Positions 21,900 to 33,151 of a stretch of 64,000 nucleotides of DNA are shown in pieces (positions within the stretch are counted from its first letter, which is position 1; each line of letters begins with the position of its first letter). The stretch covers positions 52,552,645 to 52,616,644 of the forward strand of contig OU744731.1 of NCBI GenBank assembly GCA_916613615.1. The letters run 5' to 3'. Source of the DNA: Steromphala cineraria. Lineage: Eukaryota; Mollusca; Gastropoda; Trochida; Trochidae. The position numbers were made by a program, and so were the translations under genes. The notes beneath the pieces were generated by a model. The model was given only the letters and a program-made list of their open reading frames with translations, had not been told where the DNA came from and ran no database searches.

Positions 21900-23600
21900 G
21901 TTGCAACTTCTGAGAATAGATGCTAAATTACTCAGTTCTATGTGTATGTGTCTGTGGTTTTGCTACCAACTAGATTTTCTTTGTTTCAAATACCGTTCAG
22001 TTATAGACTCTGTTCTTTGTATTAACTTATTGTCAACTATGATATGTGTGTAGTTTTTCTTCCATCTAGATTTTTTTATGCCTTTATGTTTGACCTCATG
22101 ATAACCATCATATAAAAATAGTTCAAAATCTAGCACTTACAGTAATAATGGTTAAAGACAAATTTCCATCTAGACTGATAAAATAATTTATCTTCTTTGT
22201 GAAAACTTTGATGCACCAGTCATTTTTTGATTCATTGTTATACGATTCATCGTAAGACAGAACCATCTAGTCTGGGGCTAATTCTGTTAACACAGTTTTT
22301 GGCAGGAAATGGGATTGTTTTGTTACACCAGAAAACTATATTAGGGTCAGTAAGTTAATCAAAATGAAAATATTTTTAAGACATTCCATTTTTCTTTAAC
22401 TCTCAACTTAGTTCCTTAGATATGAATATTTCACCTCATTATTCCAAAGATAACAAGGAAGACGAATCAATGTAATAACATTGTTTCTCTTGCTGCATGT
22501 TGAAAAATATTTCATCACAAAATGTTTGTTTGATATCTTTACAGAATTTATTTTCTTGTACCAAGCATCACATGTTTATCCCTGACTAATGCTGTTTCAG
22601 CAAAGACTGTCATCTCTTTAGCTCAAAATCATCGATGTATCTCTTTATGTAACAGTTGCATCAACAAATCATGTTTGATTGTGAACTCTTGAAATAAGCT
22701 CTGAGCTACTTCAACAGTGATGAACAATATTTTGATATCCAGATTTTAACTTGATTTATCAAGGATGTTGGCATGAATTGAAATATAATAAATGTGATAG
22801 AAAGGTTGTGTAAATCTTGTAGGATTCTTCTTATAGATTGAAACTGTTTGATCATTCAACATGAAATGTAAGTTTTGTGACATAAATTTGTAATTTCTCT
22901 TTTTATCTTTGTGTAAATATAATTTGGTGTATTGAAAACACTTTTTTTCCATTTCGCATTAATTTCTAAGCCATGCAAGGCTGAAAATGAACAATCAAAA
23001 TAATTCAAAATATTTTCAAAATATTCAAATCTCGCAACTTCTTCATGGTATACCATACAAATTTGATGTATTTTAACTATCAGATAAGTATTCTTATCCT
23101 AAAAACTTTCATGCTTTTTAAGCCTTTCACATTTTAATTCAATGTTTTTCTTCCTTAAAGGGGCAGTAGCACGTTTTTAGGGGGAATATAAGGTGATGTC
23201 AGGAAAATGAAAATCAATGGTTCCAATTGAAAGACAATGTATTTAAACTAAATGGAGCAGTAATAATTCAAATATTTAACGTAAAGTTTAGCCATGCGAT
23301 TCCTTTTTCTTACAGAAAATGAATTAAAGGTGTTCACACAAAAATGGCCGCCTATGTATTTTATGTGAATCTTCATACTTTGTCCTCCGACTATGGATGA
23401 TTGACTTGTTTAATGACATTTTTGACACTGTCAAAATAATACATTTAACATTATCTTACAATTATGACTGAAAATTTTAAAATATAAAATTGTCAAAAAA
23501 CGTGCTACTGCCCCTTTAATTCTGTCAGTTTTGTTTTGTAGTTAAAATCCTTATCTTTGAGCTTGAAGTCAGTTTGAAGTTATTGGAAAGTAAAGACAAG
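21900..23600. other. Noncoding interior of duplication copy 2
   Basis: I see no exon. The sequence is roughly collinear with 33,550-37,460, with words such as TGTGTCTGTGGTTTTTCATC and GATTGAAACTGCATTGATCA, at much lower similarity than the patch at 21,405-21,925. A segment at about 23,160-23,515 has inverted ends, AAAGGGGCAGTAGCACGTTT and AACGTGCTACTGCCCCTTT, probably a MITE. Confidence 0.5.
23157..23518. mobile_element. MITE with GGGGCAGTAGCACG ends
   Basis: The left end TTAAAGGGGCAGTAGCACGT and the right end ACGTGCTACTGCCCCTTTAA are exact inverses. They bound about 360 bp with no coding capacity. TTAA at both extremities could be part of the repeat or a TTAA target site. Confidence 0.8.
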
Positions 23601-23639
23601 ACAAATCTCTTCCCTTCCTAGTTGGAGCTCACTGTCTCT

Positions 23640-24345
23640 CCTGGTTGTGTCTCTTCAAATCTCCCCCTCCAGGTCCCTCAAGATCATTCAGATCTCCAGA
23701 ACTCGTCCAGATCTCTCCAAATCTCCCCCTCCAGGTCCCTCAAGATAATTCAGATCTCCAGAACTCTTCAAGATCTCTCCAAATCTCCCCCTCCAGGTCC
23801 CTCAAGATAATTCAGATCTCCAGAACTCTTCAAGATCTCTCCAAATCTCCCCCTCCTGAGGTCCCTCAAGATCATTCAGATCTCAAGAACTCTTCAAGAT
23901 CTCTTCAAATCTCCCCCTCCAGGTCCCTCAAGATCATTTCAGATCTCCAGAACTCTTCCAGATCTCTCCAAATCTCCCCCTCCAGGTCCCTCAAGATCAT
24001 TCAGATCTCCAGAACTCGTCCAGATCTCTCCAAATCTCCCCCTCCAGGTACCTCAAGATAATTCAGATCTCCAGAACTCTTCAAGATCTCTTCAAATCAC
24101 TCTCTCCATGTCTCTCAAGATCATTTCAGATCTCCAGAACTCTTCAAGATCTCTTCAAATCTCTCTCTCCAGGTCCCTCAAGATCATTCCAGATCTCTCC
24201 AAATCTCCCCCTCCAGGTCCCTCAAGATAATTCAGATCTTCAGAACTCTTCCAGATCTTTCCAAATCTCTCCCTCCAGTTATTCCAAGATCATTTCAGAT
24301 CTCCAGAACTCTTCCAGATCTCTCCAAATCTCTCCCTCCAGATCT
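23640..24345 (+). repeat. 62-bp minisatellite, left half
   Basis: AGGTCCCTCA starts at 23671, 23733, 23795, 23859, 23921 and 23984, with an AGGTACCTCA variant at 24046: intervals of 62, 62, 64, 62, 63 and 62. The unit reads CTCCCCCTCCAGGTCCCTCA, then AGATCATTCAGATCTCCAG, then AACTCTTCAAGATCTCTCCA. The later units (24,080-24,345) are more diverged. The array is cut by the LINE and resumes at 27,900. Open frames across it (138 codons at 23,645) are by-products of the repeat. Confidence 0.93.
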
Positions 24346-24519
24346 CCATAACCATATGTTAGCGATGGTTGGTTGCGCTTGGCAGCAGCATTCAATAGCT
24401 CTCTTGAAAAACGTAAACTACGCAAGAACTGCATTGACTAGACTCATCAATATTGTTGAAGATGTTGCTAACATCACCAGGGAGGTCTGTGTGAAGTTTG
24501 AATCTTCAGAACGTTCAAA

Positions 24520-25452
24520 ATGTGGAGATATTTGACAATTTTCATATCAATTTGTGCTGAAATATTCACATCACACATTGTGTTACCAATCATCCCCCAA
24601 GCCCACCCCAGTTGGATAACAATGTGCATCAAGCAACTGGAGTCACAGTGCTTCTACAGCAGGCTGGACCTTTTGTCTGTCAATCAACTGACTGGCCACA
24701 GCACTCAATCTTGTGTCCCCAGTGAAGATAAACACTCACAATGGCGAATTGACCAAACACTTAGGACTTTACGTGATTCTTGGATTTCTGTCAGTAAGAA
24801 AACAAAGAGAGGTCGTCGAGCGGGTAGGAAAATTCCTCGAAAAATAACTATATGTCAAAATGTTTTTTCAAATGCTGTCAGAACTGACTGTTGTCATGAA
24901 GCCAATCAGAACAACCTTATTCAGGTTCATACTCGACAGCCCCCTGCTTTCCTTAAAATGTGCCTCTGGAATGCTCAGTCATCCAGAAATAAACCTACTG
25001 ACATCTTTGATATGATCATTGATGATGACATAGATGTGCTTATTTTAACTGAGACATGGCTTAAAAGCACTGGTGATGAGACTAAGATAGCTGAAATGAC
25101 TCCATTTTCTCACACCTTCCTGCACTGCCCTAGACTTACGTCGGTTGGCGGGGGACTGGCACTAATCTACAGGAAATCCATTACTGTACGTCAAGTCAAT
25201 TCAGGAATCAATCAAAAATCTTTTGAAAATATGAACGTTGTCATAACTTCTGGACAGGTTACCCTTAGACTGGTGTGTATTTACCGACCCCCAGACTCCT
25301 CCAAAAACAAACTCAAAGACAGTGACTTTCTTCAGGAGTTATCGACCCTTTTTGCAACACACTCCAAAAACTATACTGTCTTTCTTGGTGATTTTAATGT
25401 GCACTTCAACTCTAAAGAGGAGTCAGAGGTCATAAATTCATTCAGTTACTGA
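24520..25452 (+). pseudogene. LINE ORF2 part 1: APE endonuclease
   Basis: This is a 310-codon frame. From about residue 145 it matches the endonuclease/exonuclease/phosphatase fold. Visible are CLWNAQSS (the conserved Asn), LILTETW (Glu), GGGLALIYR, LVCIYRPP and FLGDFNVH (Asp/Asn). The basic stretch KKTKRGRRAGRKIPRK precedes the domain. The frame stops at FSY-TGA near 25,452, while the adjacent frame continues the homology (LNNYSLTQHV), so a one-base indel has broken the protein. Role in the family: nicking the genomic target for target-primed reverse transcription. Confidence 0.9.
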
Positions 25453-25454
25453 AT

Positions 25455-26850
25455 AATTATTCCCTAACCCAACATGTGTCTGTTCCTACACACAAATCTG
25501 GCAATATCCATGACTGGATTGTCACACATTGTGACCACAGTATCATCAAGGACGTTGAAGTTATCGACCGCCAGATGTCAGACCACTTCAATGTCTTCTT
25601 TACTTTTGATTTAGTTAAACCCCAAAACAAGCAGTCAATCTTAACTTGTAGAAACCTCAAGAAGATTCAACCAGAGAGCTTCAGAATGGATTTGGTTAAT
25701 TCGAAACTCCTCACTGATCCTCCTTCTGATGTTGATGATCACGTTGAGCTCTTCCATGACACTCTCACATCACTCCTTGACAAACATGCTCCGGCAGTTG
25801 ATAAGAAGGTGACACTTCGTCCTCATGCTCCTTGGTATGACGAGTCAATTCATCGGTCAAAAACTGAACGCCGTAAAGCAGAACGTCAGTGGCGCAAGAC
25901 ACGACTGGAAATTCATAGGCTGATATACCAACAGTGCCGAAATGCTACCACCTCTTTGGTCATCTCCTCCAAAAGGACATACTGTCTTCACAGCATAGAG
26001 AATAGTTTGGGCAAACCTGCATCCCTTTACAGATTTATGAATACCCTGCTTGGTAAAGGCGGCGACGGTGACAAACTACCTCTCGGACAAGTTCACAAAG
26101 ACTTGGCAGATTCTTTCAACTCATTCTTCGTCTCAAAGATTGATACCATCAGACAAGGACTTTCAGTCAAGGATGTTGATAAGTCTTTCAGTGAACCTGT
26201 GTTCACAGGAGATGTGTTAACACAGCTTGTGCCCTTCAACCCCAACGAGATTGAATCAATCATTCGCTCTTCGAAGCCTACCACCTGTGAGATCGACCCA
26301 ATACCAACAAAACTTCTGTTTCAACATCTGGACTTATTGCTACCAAGCATTACACACATTGTCAACTCAAGCCTGGAGAGTGGTGTATTTCCTGACAGAT
26401 TCAAGCATGCTGTTGTCAAGCCTCTCCTGAAAAATCATGATCTGGATGCACAGAATCTGAAGAATTTTCGACCAGTCTCGAATCTTAGTTTCATATCAAA
26501 GATAGTTGAAAAGGCTGTCCATGCCAGACTTAAAGACCATCTCTTGAAACATCACCTGTTTGATGAATTCCAGTCCGCCTATCGTCAATACTATAGTACA
26601 GAAACTGCACTACTGCAAGTGACGAATGAGCTTCGTTGTGCCGTGGATGATGGGAAGATTGCTCTGCTAGTGTTGTTGGACCTCTCTGCGGCCTTCAACA
26701 CAATTGACCACCATCGACTCCTGTCCAGGCTCAATCATCAGTATGGACTTGACGGCAACGTCCTTAAATGGGTCGCTTCCTATCTAACTAACCGACAGCA
26801 AACTGTTGTCGTTGGTGGCCACTTCAATCACTTGTGGTGTACCACAGGAA
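25455..26850 (+). pseudogene. LINE ORF2 part 2: endonuclease end and RT fingers/palm
   Basis: The frame begins in the endonuclease C-terminus (NIHDWIVTH, then RQMSDHFNVFF with the SDH catalytic His) and continues through a basic linker. It then enters reverse transcriptase: KNFRPVSNLSFISKIVEKAV, DEFQSAYRQYYSTETALLQV, and LLVLLDLSAAFNTIDHHRLL, which holds the first catalytic Asp (LDLSAAFN). After VVVGGHFN the homology moves to another frame near 26,825, marking the second frameshift; this frame itself runs on to a stop at 26,912. Confidence 0.92.
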
Positions 26851-27786
26851 TCAGTCCTTGGTCCGGTTCTCTTTGTTTTATACACAGGATATGTCGGCAC
26901 CATTACGACTAACCATACACTTCATCATCATGCCTATGCTGATGATGCTCAGCTCCTGAAAGCATTTCGGATATCTGATCTCTCCACTTCCCTTCAGTGC
27001 ATTTCTAAGTGTACCCAGGACATCAAATGCTGGATGACAGCAAATATGCTCAAACTTAATGACACTAAAACAGAAGCAATGCTTGTTGGTACAAAACATC
27101 AGCTTGACAAGGTCATAATCAACTTCGTGACAGTTGCCAATGCAGATATTAACTTCTCTGATGTTGTTAAGGATTTGGGTGTGTTTCTAGACTCCTCCCT
27201 GGCCATGGATGCTCAAATCAACCCCTTGAGCAGGATCTGTTTCTTTCACCTGAGGTCCATTGGAAACATTAGGCAATACCTTACAACAGCTGCAACACAG
27301 GCCCTTGTTCGAGCTCTTGTAACGTCTAGGCTCGATTATTGTAACAGCATACTTTCAGGCATCAGTTCAAACCTTCTCGACAAACTTCAGAAGATCCAAA
27401 ATACTTCCACCTGCATCATCAGCAAGACCACTAAACGATCCCACATCACACCTGTTTTGAAAGAACTGCACTGGTTACCGGTCAGGGCAAGAATTGACTT
27501 CAAGATTCTCTGTTTGACATTCAAGTGCCTCCATGGCTTAGCTCCCTCCTACTTGTCAGAGATCCTTCATCCATATGTTCCTACACGCAACCTGCGTTCA
27601 ACCACTCAAAATCTTCTGGTTGTACCACCTTACAAACTTAAGACGTTTGGATACCGCTCATTCGCCCACTCTGCACCTGTGCTTTGGAACTCTCTGCCAA
27701 GTGACGTTAAGAGCTCGGGCACACTTGACATTCTTAAATCCAGACTTAAAACATACCTATTCTCTGCATATTATTTATCACAATGA
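26830..27786 (+). pseudogene. LINE ORF2 part 3: RT catalytic core and C-terminus
   Basis: This frame carries TCGVPQESVLGPVLFVLYTG and the catalytic HAYADDAQLL (the YADD box), then TEAMLVGTK and the thumb/C-terminal region. The C-terminus contains TSRLDYCNSILSG, KTTKRSHITPVLKELHWLPV and SFAHSAPVLWNSLPSDVKSS, ending in a TGA at about 27,786. Its sequence-level integrity is good apart from the upstream frameshift. Confidence 0.92.
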
Positions 27787-27899
27787 ACTGTTAATATTCT
27801 TGTAAATATCCTGTCGCGCTTTGAGCATGCCTTAGGGTATGGAAAAGGCGCCATATAAATATGCATTTATTATTATTATTATTATCATTATTATTATCT

Positions 27900-28025
27900 C
27901 TCGGGTCATTTTAATTCTCCAGATCTCTCCAAATCTCTCCCTCGAGTTATTCCAAGATCATTTCAGATCTCCAGAATTCTTCCAGATCTCTCCAAATCTC
28001 TCCCTCCAGATCTCTCAGGTCATTC
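27900..28025 (+). repeat. 62-bp minisatellite, right half
   Basis: TTCTCCAGATCTCTCCAAAT and repeated TTCAGATCTCCAGAATTCTT units continue the array interrupted by the LINE at 24,346-27,899. Confidence 0.9.
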
Positions 28026-29040
28026 TAAATATTTAGAACTCTCTCCACACAATTAATGCTTAAGTTGATACTGTCATGTAACCAAACAAATCCAGATATT
28101 TCATTTGGCTTAATTTTAGATTTATTTTCTGTTCCATTATTGTGACATATGATATGGGCTGTAATTATTTGTGACAATTTAATCAATCTCAAAAAAAAGA
28201 TTTGAAGCATCTCATATAGATTTCTGACTTCTTTCTGAAGGTTTGTCAATCAATTTTAAATCATTTTTAATTCTCAAAACAAAATCTGTTTCAAAATGAC
28301 TGTTGTCAAATCTCTCTGAATAGCTTAGGACATTTCAAATTAGTTTGATAAATTGCTTTAAATCCAGGGTAATTGAGCATACAAAATTTGATGGAGCATT
28401 ACCCGGTATATTTTATTGTCTGTGAGAAATTGACAGCTGCCTCAAATCATAATACTTCTATTTGATTGTAACATCACAAACGTAAAACCAATTTTCTCTC
28501 ATTGAAATGATTTGTAAAATGTCTTTGGTTTAATAACAAACCTAACAATTTTGACATTTTGTTATGCAATTGTGTTTGGTGACAGGTTACTATGACTTGA
28601 AGATTGATGTCATTGTGACCTGATCATCGCAACGAACTCTAGTATAATATGGTTTATTCAAATTGTAGATGTGTATCAAAACATATGTTTTTGATCTTTT
28701 GACTGTCTGTCATAGATTGGTGTCAGCAATGTAACAGGGAATTCTTTGTTTATATTTTGTTTGGTGACAGGTTACCATGACTTGAAGATTGACGTCATTG
28801 TGACCTGATCATCGCAGCAAACTGTAATAAATATTTTGTTTGCTACAATTGTGGAGTTGATAGGTTATTTATTCAAGTTGAATTTATACAGAGAACATTA
28901 ATGGTGCTTTATGATAGTATTGTTTAAAGGTTTGGAGCATTTGTGGAAGGGGGGAGACATCTGTTTTTATGGGTAAAAACACTTTCTAGTTTGTTTTGTG
29001 ATAGTAATATATCAATACAAATAATAAGAAGTTCAATTTG
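28026..29040. repeat. End of duplication copy 2, with an internal short duplication
   Basis: GACTTGAAGATTGATGTCAT, GTGACCTGATCATCGCA and the preceding TTTGGTGACAGGTTAC word occur at 28,575-28,640 and again at 28,758-28,820, so about 180 bp is duplicated. The counterpart in copy 3 (about 38,800-39,180) has one unit, split by an S1 SINE. No gene is seen. Confidence 0.6.
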
Positions 29041-29652
29041 AAACTTTTATCAGTACATGATGTGATTAAGGAAAAATTCTATTGACTATTTAATAAACAG
29101 TACCATTCCAAAATAGTTTTATAAATTTGTCAAGTTAAGAACATTTAGATATTTGTCGAATTTCTGGCAATCTGTTCCCACGAGTTATTGAATATTCTTC
29201 TCAATATGTTTACCTTGTGCTGTTTTAATATGATAATACTGAAACAGTCCTCCTAAAATTCAAACAACTAAAACTGTCTTTAATCAAGAAATTTTCAGCA
29301 TTAGCAACTTTGAAACAAAACCTCATCCTGGTATTTGCTGACAATAAAAATGGAATTCTTGGCTTAGTGAAAAGTTGATCAACAGAGACATCAGCATTAT
29401 AAAGCACATTTTGCAGCCTTACTTCCAATATTAGACATTGATTATCACTAAAACATTAGTTATGACAGGTTATTTGCACAAAATGATAATAAAATTGTGG
29501 AAGTGGGAAAATGTTTGTTGGCAAAATTTCAGTATTGAAGATGAAAGTTTTCTCACATTATAGTTACCGGTAATGCTGCAGAATTCTTAATAATCTTGGG
29601 TTACTGCCTATTGACATCGTGTGTTCATGTTACAATGAAGTAATACATTTCC

Positions 29653-30996
29653 TTAAGGGTGGCTTCACACTGTCCCGATTTTGACCAACGAAAGAAACAC
29701 GAATTAGAAAATTTGAAATTCGTACGATTTCACCCGAATATGGGAAAAAGACAGTCATAATCGGAGGCACTTCTAATAAAGAAAGAAGGCAACACGATGT
29801 TGAAAGAATGACACACGACCACAAAAGTAACTCAATGCGAATGGATGCACGATCGTAAAGGAGATTTAGCTCAGGTCGAGTTCGATTGGCCCGAAATTGA
29901 TAACAATTGGTCTTGATTTGAATTTTTGCCCATGCGTGAAAGGTGGTTGTGTGGTTGAACTAGCAGTGGAATGCCACCAAGTCTAAGAATGGATGTGTGG
30001 CACAACGTAAGATAACCAGTAACGTTGTTAGACTATTAATATGTGGCCTCTTGGAACATATTCAGGCAATGGACCTATAATATAATTTTCAACTGACTTG
30101 CTAGATAACAATCGTTAACAACTGCAAATGATTCAAAGTATTCGAACTCAGCCTTTACGAAGTCTGCACGACGACAACACGGTGGCAGCACGACGTCGTA
30201 ACGGGAGTACGATGCATATACGATGCCTCTAACCAGGTGCCGGTAAACGTCACGTGACCTCTGGAAGTCAGCTGAAACGAGTATCACGGCTGCACAATTC
30301 GATTGTTTTAAACCACCTTACGACTATTTATCATCTGGATATTTGTTTTATTCTTCCTGGGCATCATATGAACTTTTAAAAATCAACTTTGTTAACCGGT
30401 GCCGTGTGCAGCGAGAATGAATCGCAAAGTTACCGGGGCTATCTTTAATACATCTTAATGCTTCGTATTACAGTCGGTAGAGTTTTCATAGCTCCGGCAG
30501 CAAAATCGGAAGTGCAGGGACGTTTTTTGGTATGTCAAAAATATTCTGATAATCTATGCGAATATACATTTTCTTGGTGTAATCGTGTCTTCATCTTGCC
30601 TTTCGTGTGACAATAGCTACGAATCCGTGTCGTCATCGTATTACCTTTGTGTGATCATCTGTTCAACGGGCGAGTTTGACATGCAAATTAAAATCGAATG
30701 ACATCATCGTACTGATCGATATACGAAGGCAATACGAACACATTACGAATTCATTCGACGGTACCTCGATAGCAATGCGAAGGGGAAGATGGAGACACGG
30801 ATGCAACACAAAAACGGCGTGATCAACAATTTGCCCACTTCCCCGATCTTGCCGCCGAAGCAAGAAAAACTCTTGCGGCGGCCAAAAGATGCGTTTACGA
30901 ATGGCCCGATTGCTTACGATCCTTTGCGAATTTGCACATTTTCAAATTCGTGTTTCCATCTTTTGTCAAATTCGGCTAAGTGTGAAGCGGCCTTAA
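29653..30996. mobile_element. TTAA-flanked (piggyBac-like) non-autonomous element
   Basis: The left end TTAAGGGTGGCTTCACACT and right end AGTGTGAAGCGGCCTTAA form inverted repeats with TTAA at both outer edges. Duplication copy 1 retains the unoccupied site with one TTAA (ATTTCCTTAAAGAA near 14,965). The 1.34-kb interior has no transposase; its longest frame (88 codons at 30,789) is not recognised. The interior is noticeably richer in CG dinucleotides than the host DNA, which suggests a fairly recent arrival. Confidence 0.88.
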
Positions 30997-31389
30997 CAAA
31001 GCACGCAGAAGAATTGAATGGTTTCTCTCACATTTGTTTTGATAATAATTGTTAAGATATAAATGAACATGATTTTGTTGATGTCATGGAAGTTGCACTA
31101 CATGTATAAGTTTCAGTTGAACTGATGGAATGTGGAGGAATGTGTATGAATATTGTCCACTCAGCATTTTAGTTTGTTCATCCTAAGGGTCATGTAACAT
31201 GCCAAACCTGATGTAAACATAAAAAAAACAAAAGCTAGCTTCAAAATGTAGTAATGGACATGCGCCAATCTCTCTTGAAGTTAAAGTTGAACGCTTGTTC
31301 TTCAGTTGAAATTGAATTACAGATTTCTTATTAAAAAATCTTCCTAAGAGTGTGATTGATTAAAATTCAGCTTATGCATGTACACACAA

Positions 31390-31615
31390 GTATTGAGTGA
31401 TAGTCACGTTTGTTCAAGGAATCTAGATGAAGATAAATATATATGGATATTGAGTGATAGTCACGTTTGTTCAAGGAATCTAGATGAAGATAAATATATA
31501 TGGTTATTGAGTGATAGTCACATTTGTTCAAGGAATCTAGATAAAGATAAATATATATGGATATTGAGTGATATAAGGTTTGTTCAAGGAATCTAGATGA
31601 AGATAAATGTACATA
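31390..31615 (+). repeat. 57-bp minisatellite, uninterrupted copy
   Basis: Almost four units of ATTGAGTGATAGTCACGTTT, GTTCAAGGAATCTAGATGAA and GATAAATATATATGG run in tandem. The counterpart in copy 2 is interrupted by the element at 19,449-20,375. Open frames on both strands here reflect the unit length being a multiple of three. Confidence 0.9.
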
Positions 31616-32199
31616 TGAAAACTTCACAACAGGAGAGAAACGTTCCTCTTGATTGATTTTCACTATGAGGGTATTGGTTCTATAAAACTCTGATGGTTTC
31701 ATGTTGCTGCATATTTCTGCACAATTTTAGATTCCTCTATCTTTAACCTTTAAGTGATGTATATGTAAGATGTGTCTGTCATGTTGGTTGAACATGCTTG
31801 CCAATATACTATGTTGCAGGTATTGCTTGATGTTTTGTTATTTAAAGAGGAGTATTTTAGTCTGTCATCCAGACCCTAAAGCATAAATATTTAATTGATG
31901 ACCAACCCAGTCTAGAAAAGAATAGCAAGTCTAGATTGCTCAGCTTCTGAAGTTAAAGCATCTTGGGGCTCCATTTTGTTATGATACAGGATTTGTTTAA
32001 AAATATTGTCAATATTGTAAAAAATCACTTCTGAGACTCAATGTTAGTCTAAGGAGGTATTTGAAAAACCTATAAAATCTCATGTAGTAGAATAAGTCAC
32101 ATAGAGTTGTATTGGTCAGTTCCATGGAGCTTTCTTAAGGTCGAATGATTATCTCTTTGAACTTGGTAATTGTACTGATAGTTCAAGGAGCCCAGTGGT

Positions 32200-32447
32200 T
32201 AGCAGATCAGATCAAGAGGTCTGGTGTTCGAATACCGCAAAGGGCTTAGCAAGTTTGTCTGCAGTAGAGTTCTACAAGCAATAAAGTTTGAATGCGATGC
32301 TACTCTGAATTTCAGCGCAGTACCACCCATGGTTCACTAGTTCAAGTCGATACTTGCAGGTTTTGCCACAAACTATAGTGTTGCAGCCTTTTGTAAGTGA
32401 AATACTCTTGAAAGTGACATCAATCCCAAAATCACCTCGACTTACAT
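32200..32447 (+). mobile_element. S1 SINE, duplication copy 3, without the MITE
   Basis: It has the same truncated S1 copy as at 20,785-21,175: GTCTGGTGTTCGAATACCGC (a decayed box B), TTCTACAAGCAATAAAGTTT and GCGCAGTACCACCCATGG. The site occupied by the pogo MITE in copy 2 reads AACTATAGTG here, which is empty. Confidence 0.8.
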
Positions 32448-32489
32448 TGATTATTTAAAATAATTATTGAAAACAGTTGTATTTTTTAG

Positions 32490-32930
32490 CTCAATGTTGT
32501 ACTTGGTAATGATATTGTTTGTTCAAAATCAACAATAAGAATATATTGTTGTAAGGTAAGTGAGTTCAAGGTCTCATAACCTGTGTGTACTGTCAGCTTG
32601 TTTAGAAACTTTGAAGAGGTAACTTGTACTTGGTAATGATATTGTTTGTTGAAAATCAACATAAAGAATATATTTTTGTAAGGTAAGTGAGTCAAGAGTC
32701 TCATAACCTGTGTGTACTGTCAGATTGTTTAGAAACTTTGAAGATGTAACTTGTACTTTGTAATTGTTTGACCAAAATCAAAATCAATATTATATTTTTT
32801 GTAAGGCAAGTAAGTTCAGATGAAGAGGTTACTTGCACTTGGTAATGATATATATTTGTTCAAAATCAACCCTAAGAATATTTTTTTGTAAGATATTGAG
32901 TTCAAGGTCTCATAAGCTGTGTGTACTGTC
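32490..32930 (+). repeat. 127-bp tandem array, expanded in copy 3
   Basis: ACTTGGTAAT-type words begin at 32,501, 32,628, 32,755 (variant) and 32,837: intervals of 127, 127 and 82. The unit also has TGTTCAAAATCAACA, TTTTTGTAAGGTAAGTGAGT, CTGTGTGTACTGTCAGC and AACTTTGAAGAGGT. Copy 2 (21,295-21,470) has fewer units. Confidence 0.85.
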
Positions 32931-33064
32931 AGCTTGTTTGGAAACTTTGAAGAGGTTTGTTAGTAGCAGGTGCAGATTGATGCCTGGACTAATGAAAAAG
33001 TTCCACTGAACAGAGCCTTCATATCAACTACTTACATGTGGGTCTTGATCCTTGTTTGCTGCAG

Positions 33065-33151
33065 TTCTTTCAGCTCTACTTTACATGGGAACCATACAGT
33101 CGGGGAGAGTTCTTGTCCATTAGATTTGGTGATCCATTATCCGTGACATAA
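33065..33151 (+). other. Possible orphan terminal exon, copy B
   Basis: Counterpart of 21,571-21,657. It has the same acceptor-like TTTGCTGCAG and an 87-bp frame ending in TAA. Two adjacent codons differ (SIRFGD instead of SITLGD), and the reading frame is intact. The gene is not identified. Confidence 0.25.

Larger units (their letters stand above)
24346..27899 (+). mobile_element. Non-LTR retrotransposon (CR1/L2-like), frameshifted
   Basis: An APE-type endonuclease is followed by a reverse transcriptase in three frames, with frameshifts near 25,440 and 26,825. The 3' UTR has GCGCTTTGAGCATG and GGAAAAGGCGC and ends in an ATT microsatellite. Only about 170 bp precede the first long frame, so ORF1 is absent or the 5' end is truncated. 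The insertion lies within the 62-bp minisatellite, whose units resume immediately at 27,900. The C-terminal region (LHWLPVRARIDFKI, then GLAPSYLSEIL) is typical of CR1/L2-group elements. With two frameshifts the copy is presumably inactive. Confidence 0.92.
15711..29040 (+). repeat. Segmental duplication copy 2 (long)
   Basis: This is the second direct copy of the block. It carries the same marker words as copies 1 and 3 in the same order: GGTATTTGCTGACAATAAAA at 16,360, ATTGATTATCACTAAAACAT at 16,464, the 57-bp minisatellite, an S1 SINE, the 62-bp minisatellite and the GACTTGAAGATTGATGTCAT word at 28,600. It is enlarged by insertions absent from one or both other copies (hAT elements, a 0.9-kb inverted-repeat element, a pogo MITE and the LINE). 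The boundaries are approximate. Confidence 0.7.

Noticed and set aside
23645..24061. 138-codon serine/leucine/proline-rich frame
   Set aside because: It spans a 62-bp minisatellite. It repeats shifted versions of the same residues because the unit is not a multiple of three, and it has no domain.
28588..28625. Short frame after an ACAG (YYDLKIDVIVT then stop), duplicated at about 28,770
   Set aside because: It is only about 12 codons, the acceptor has a weak pyrimidine tract, and the copy-3 counterpart does not conserve it.
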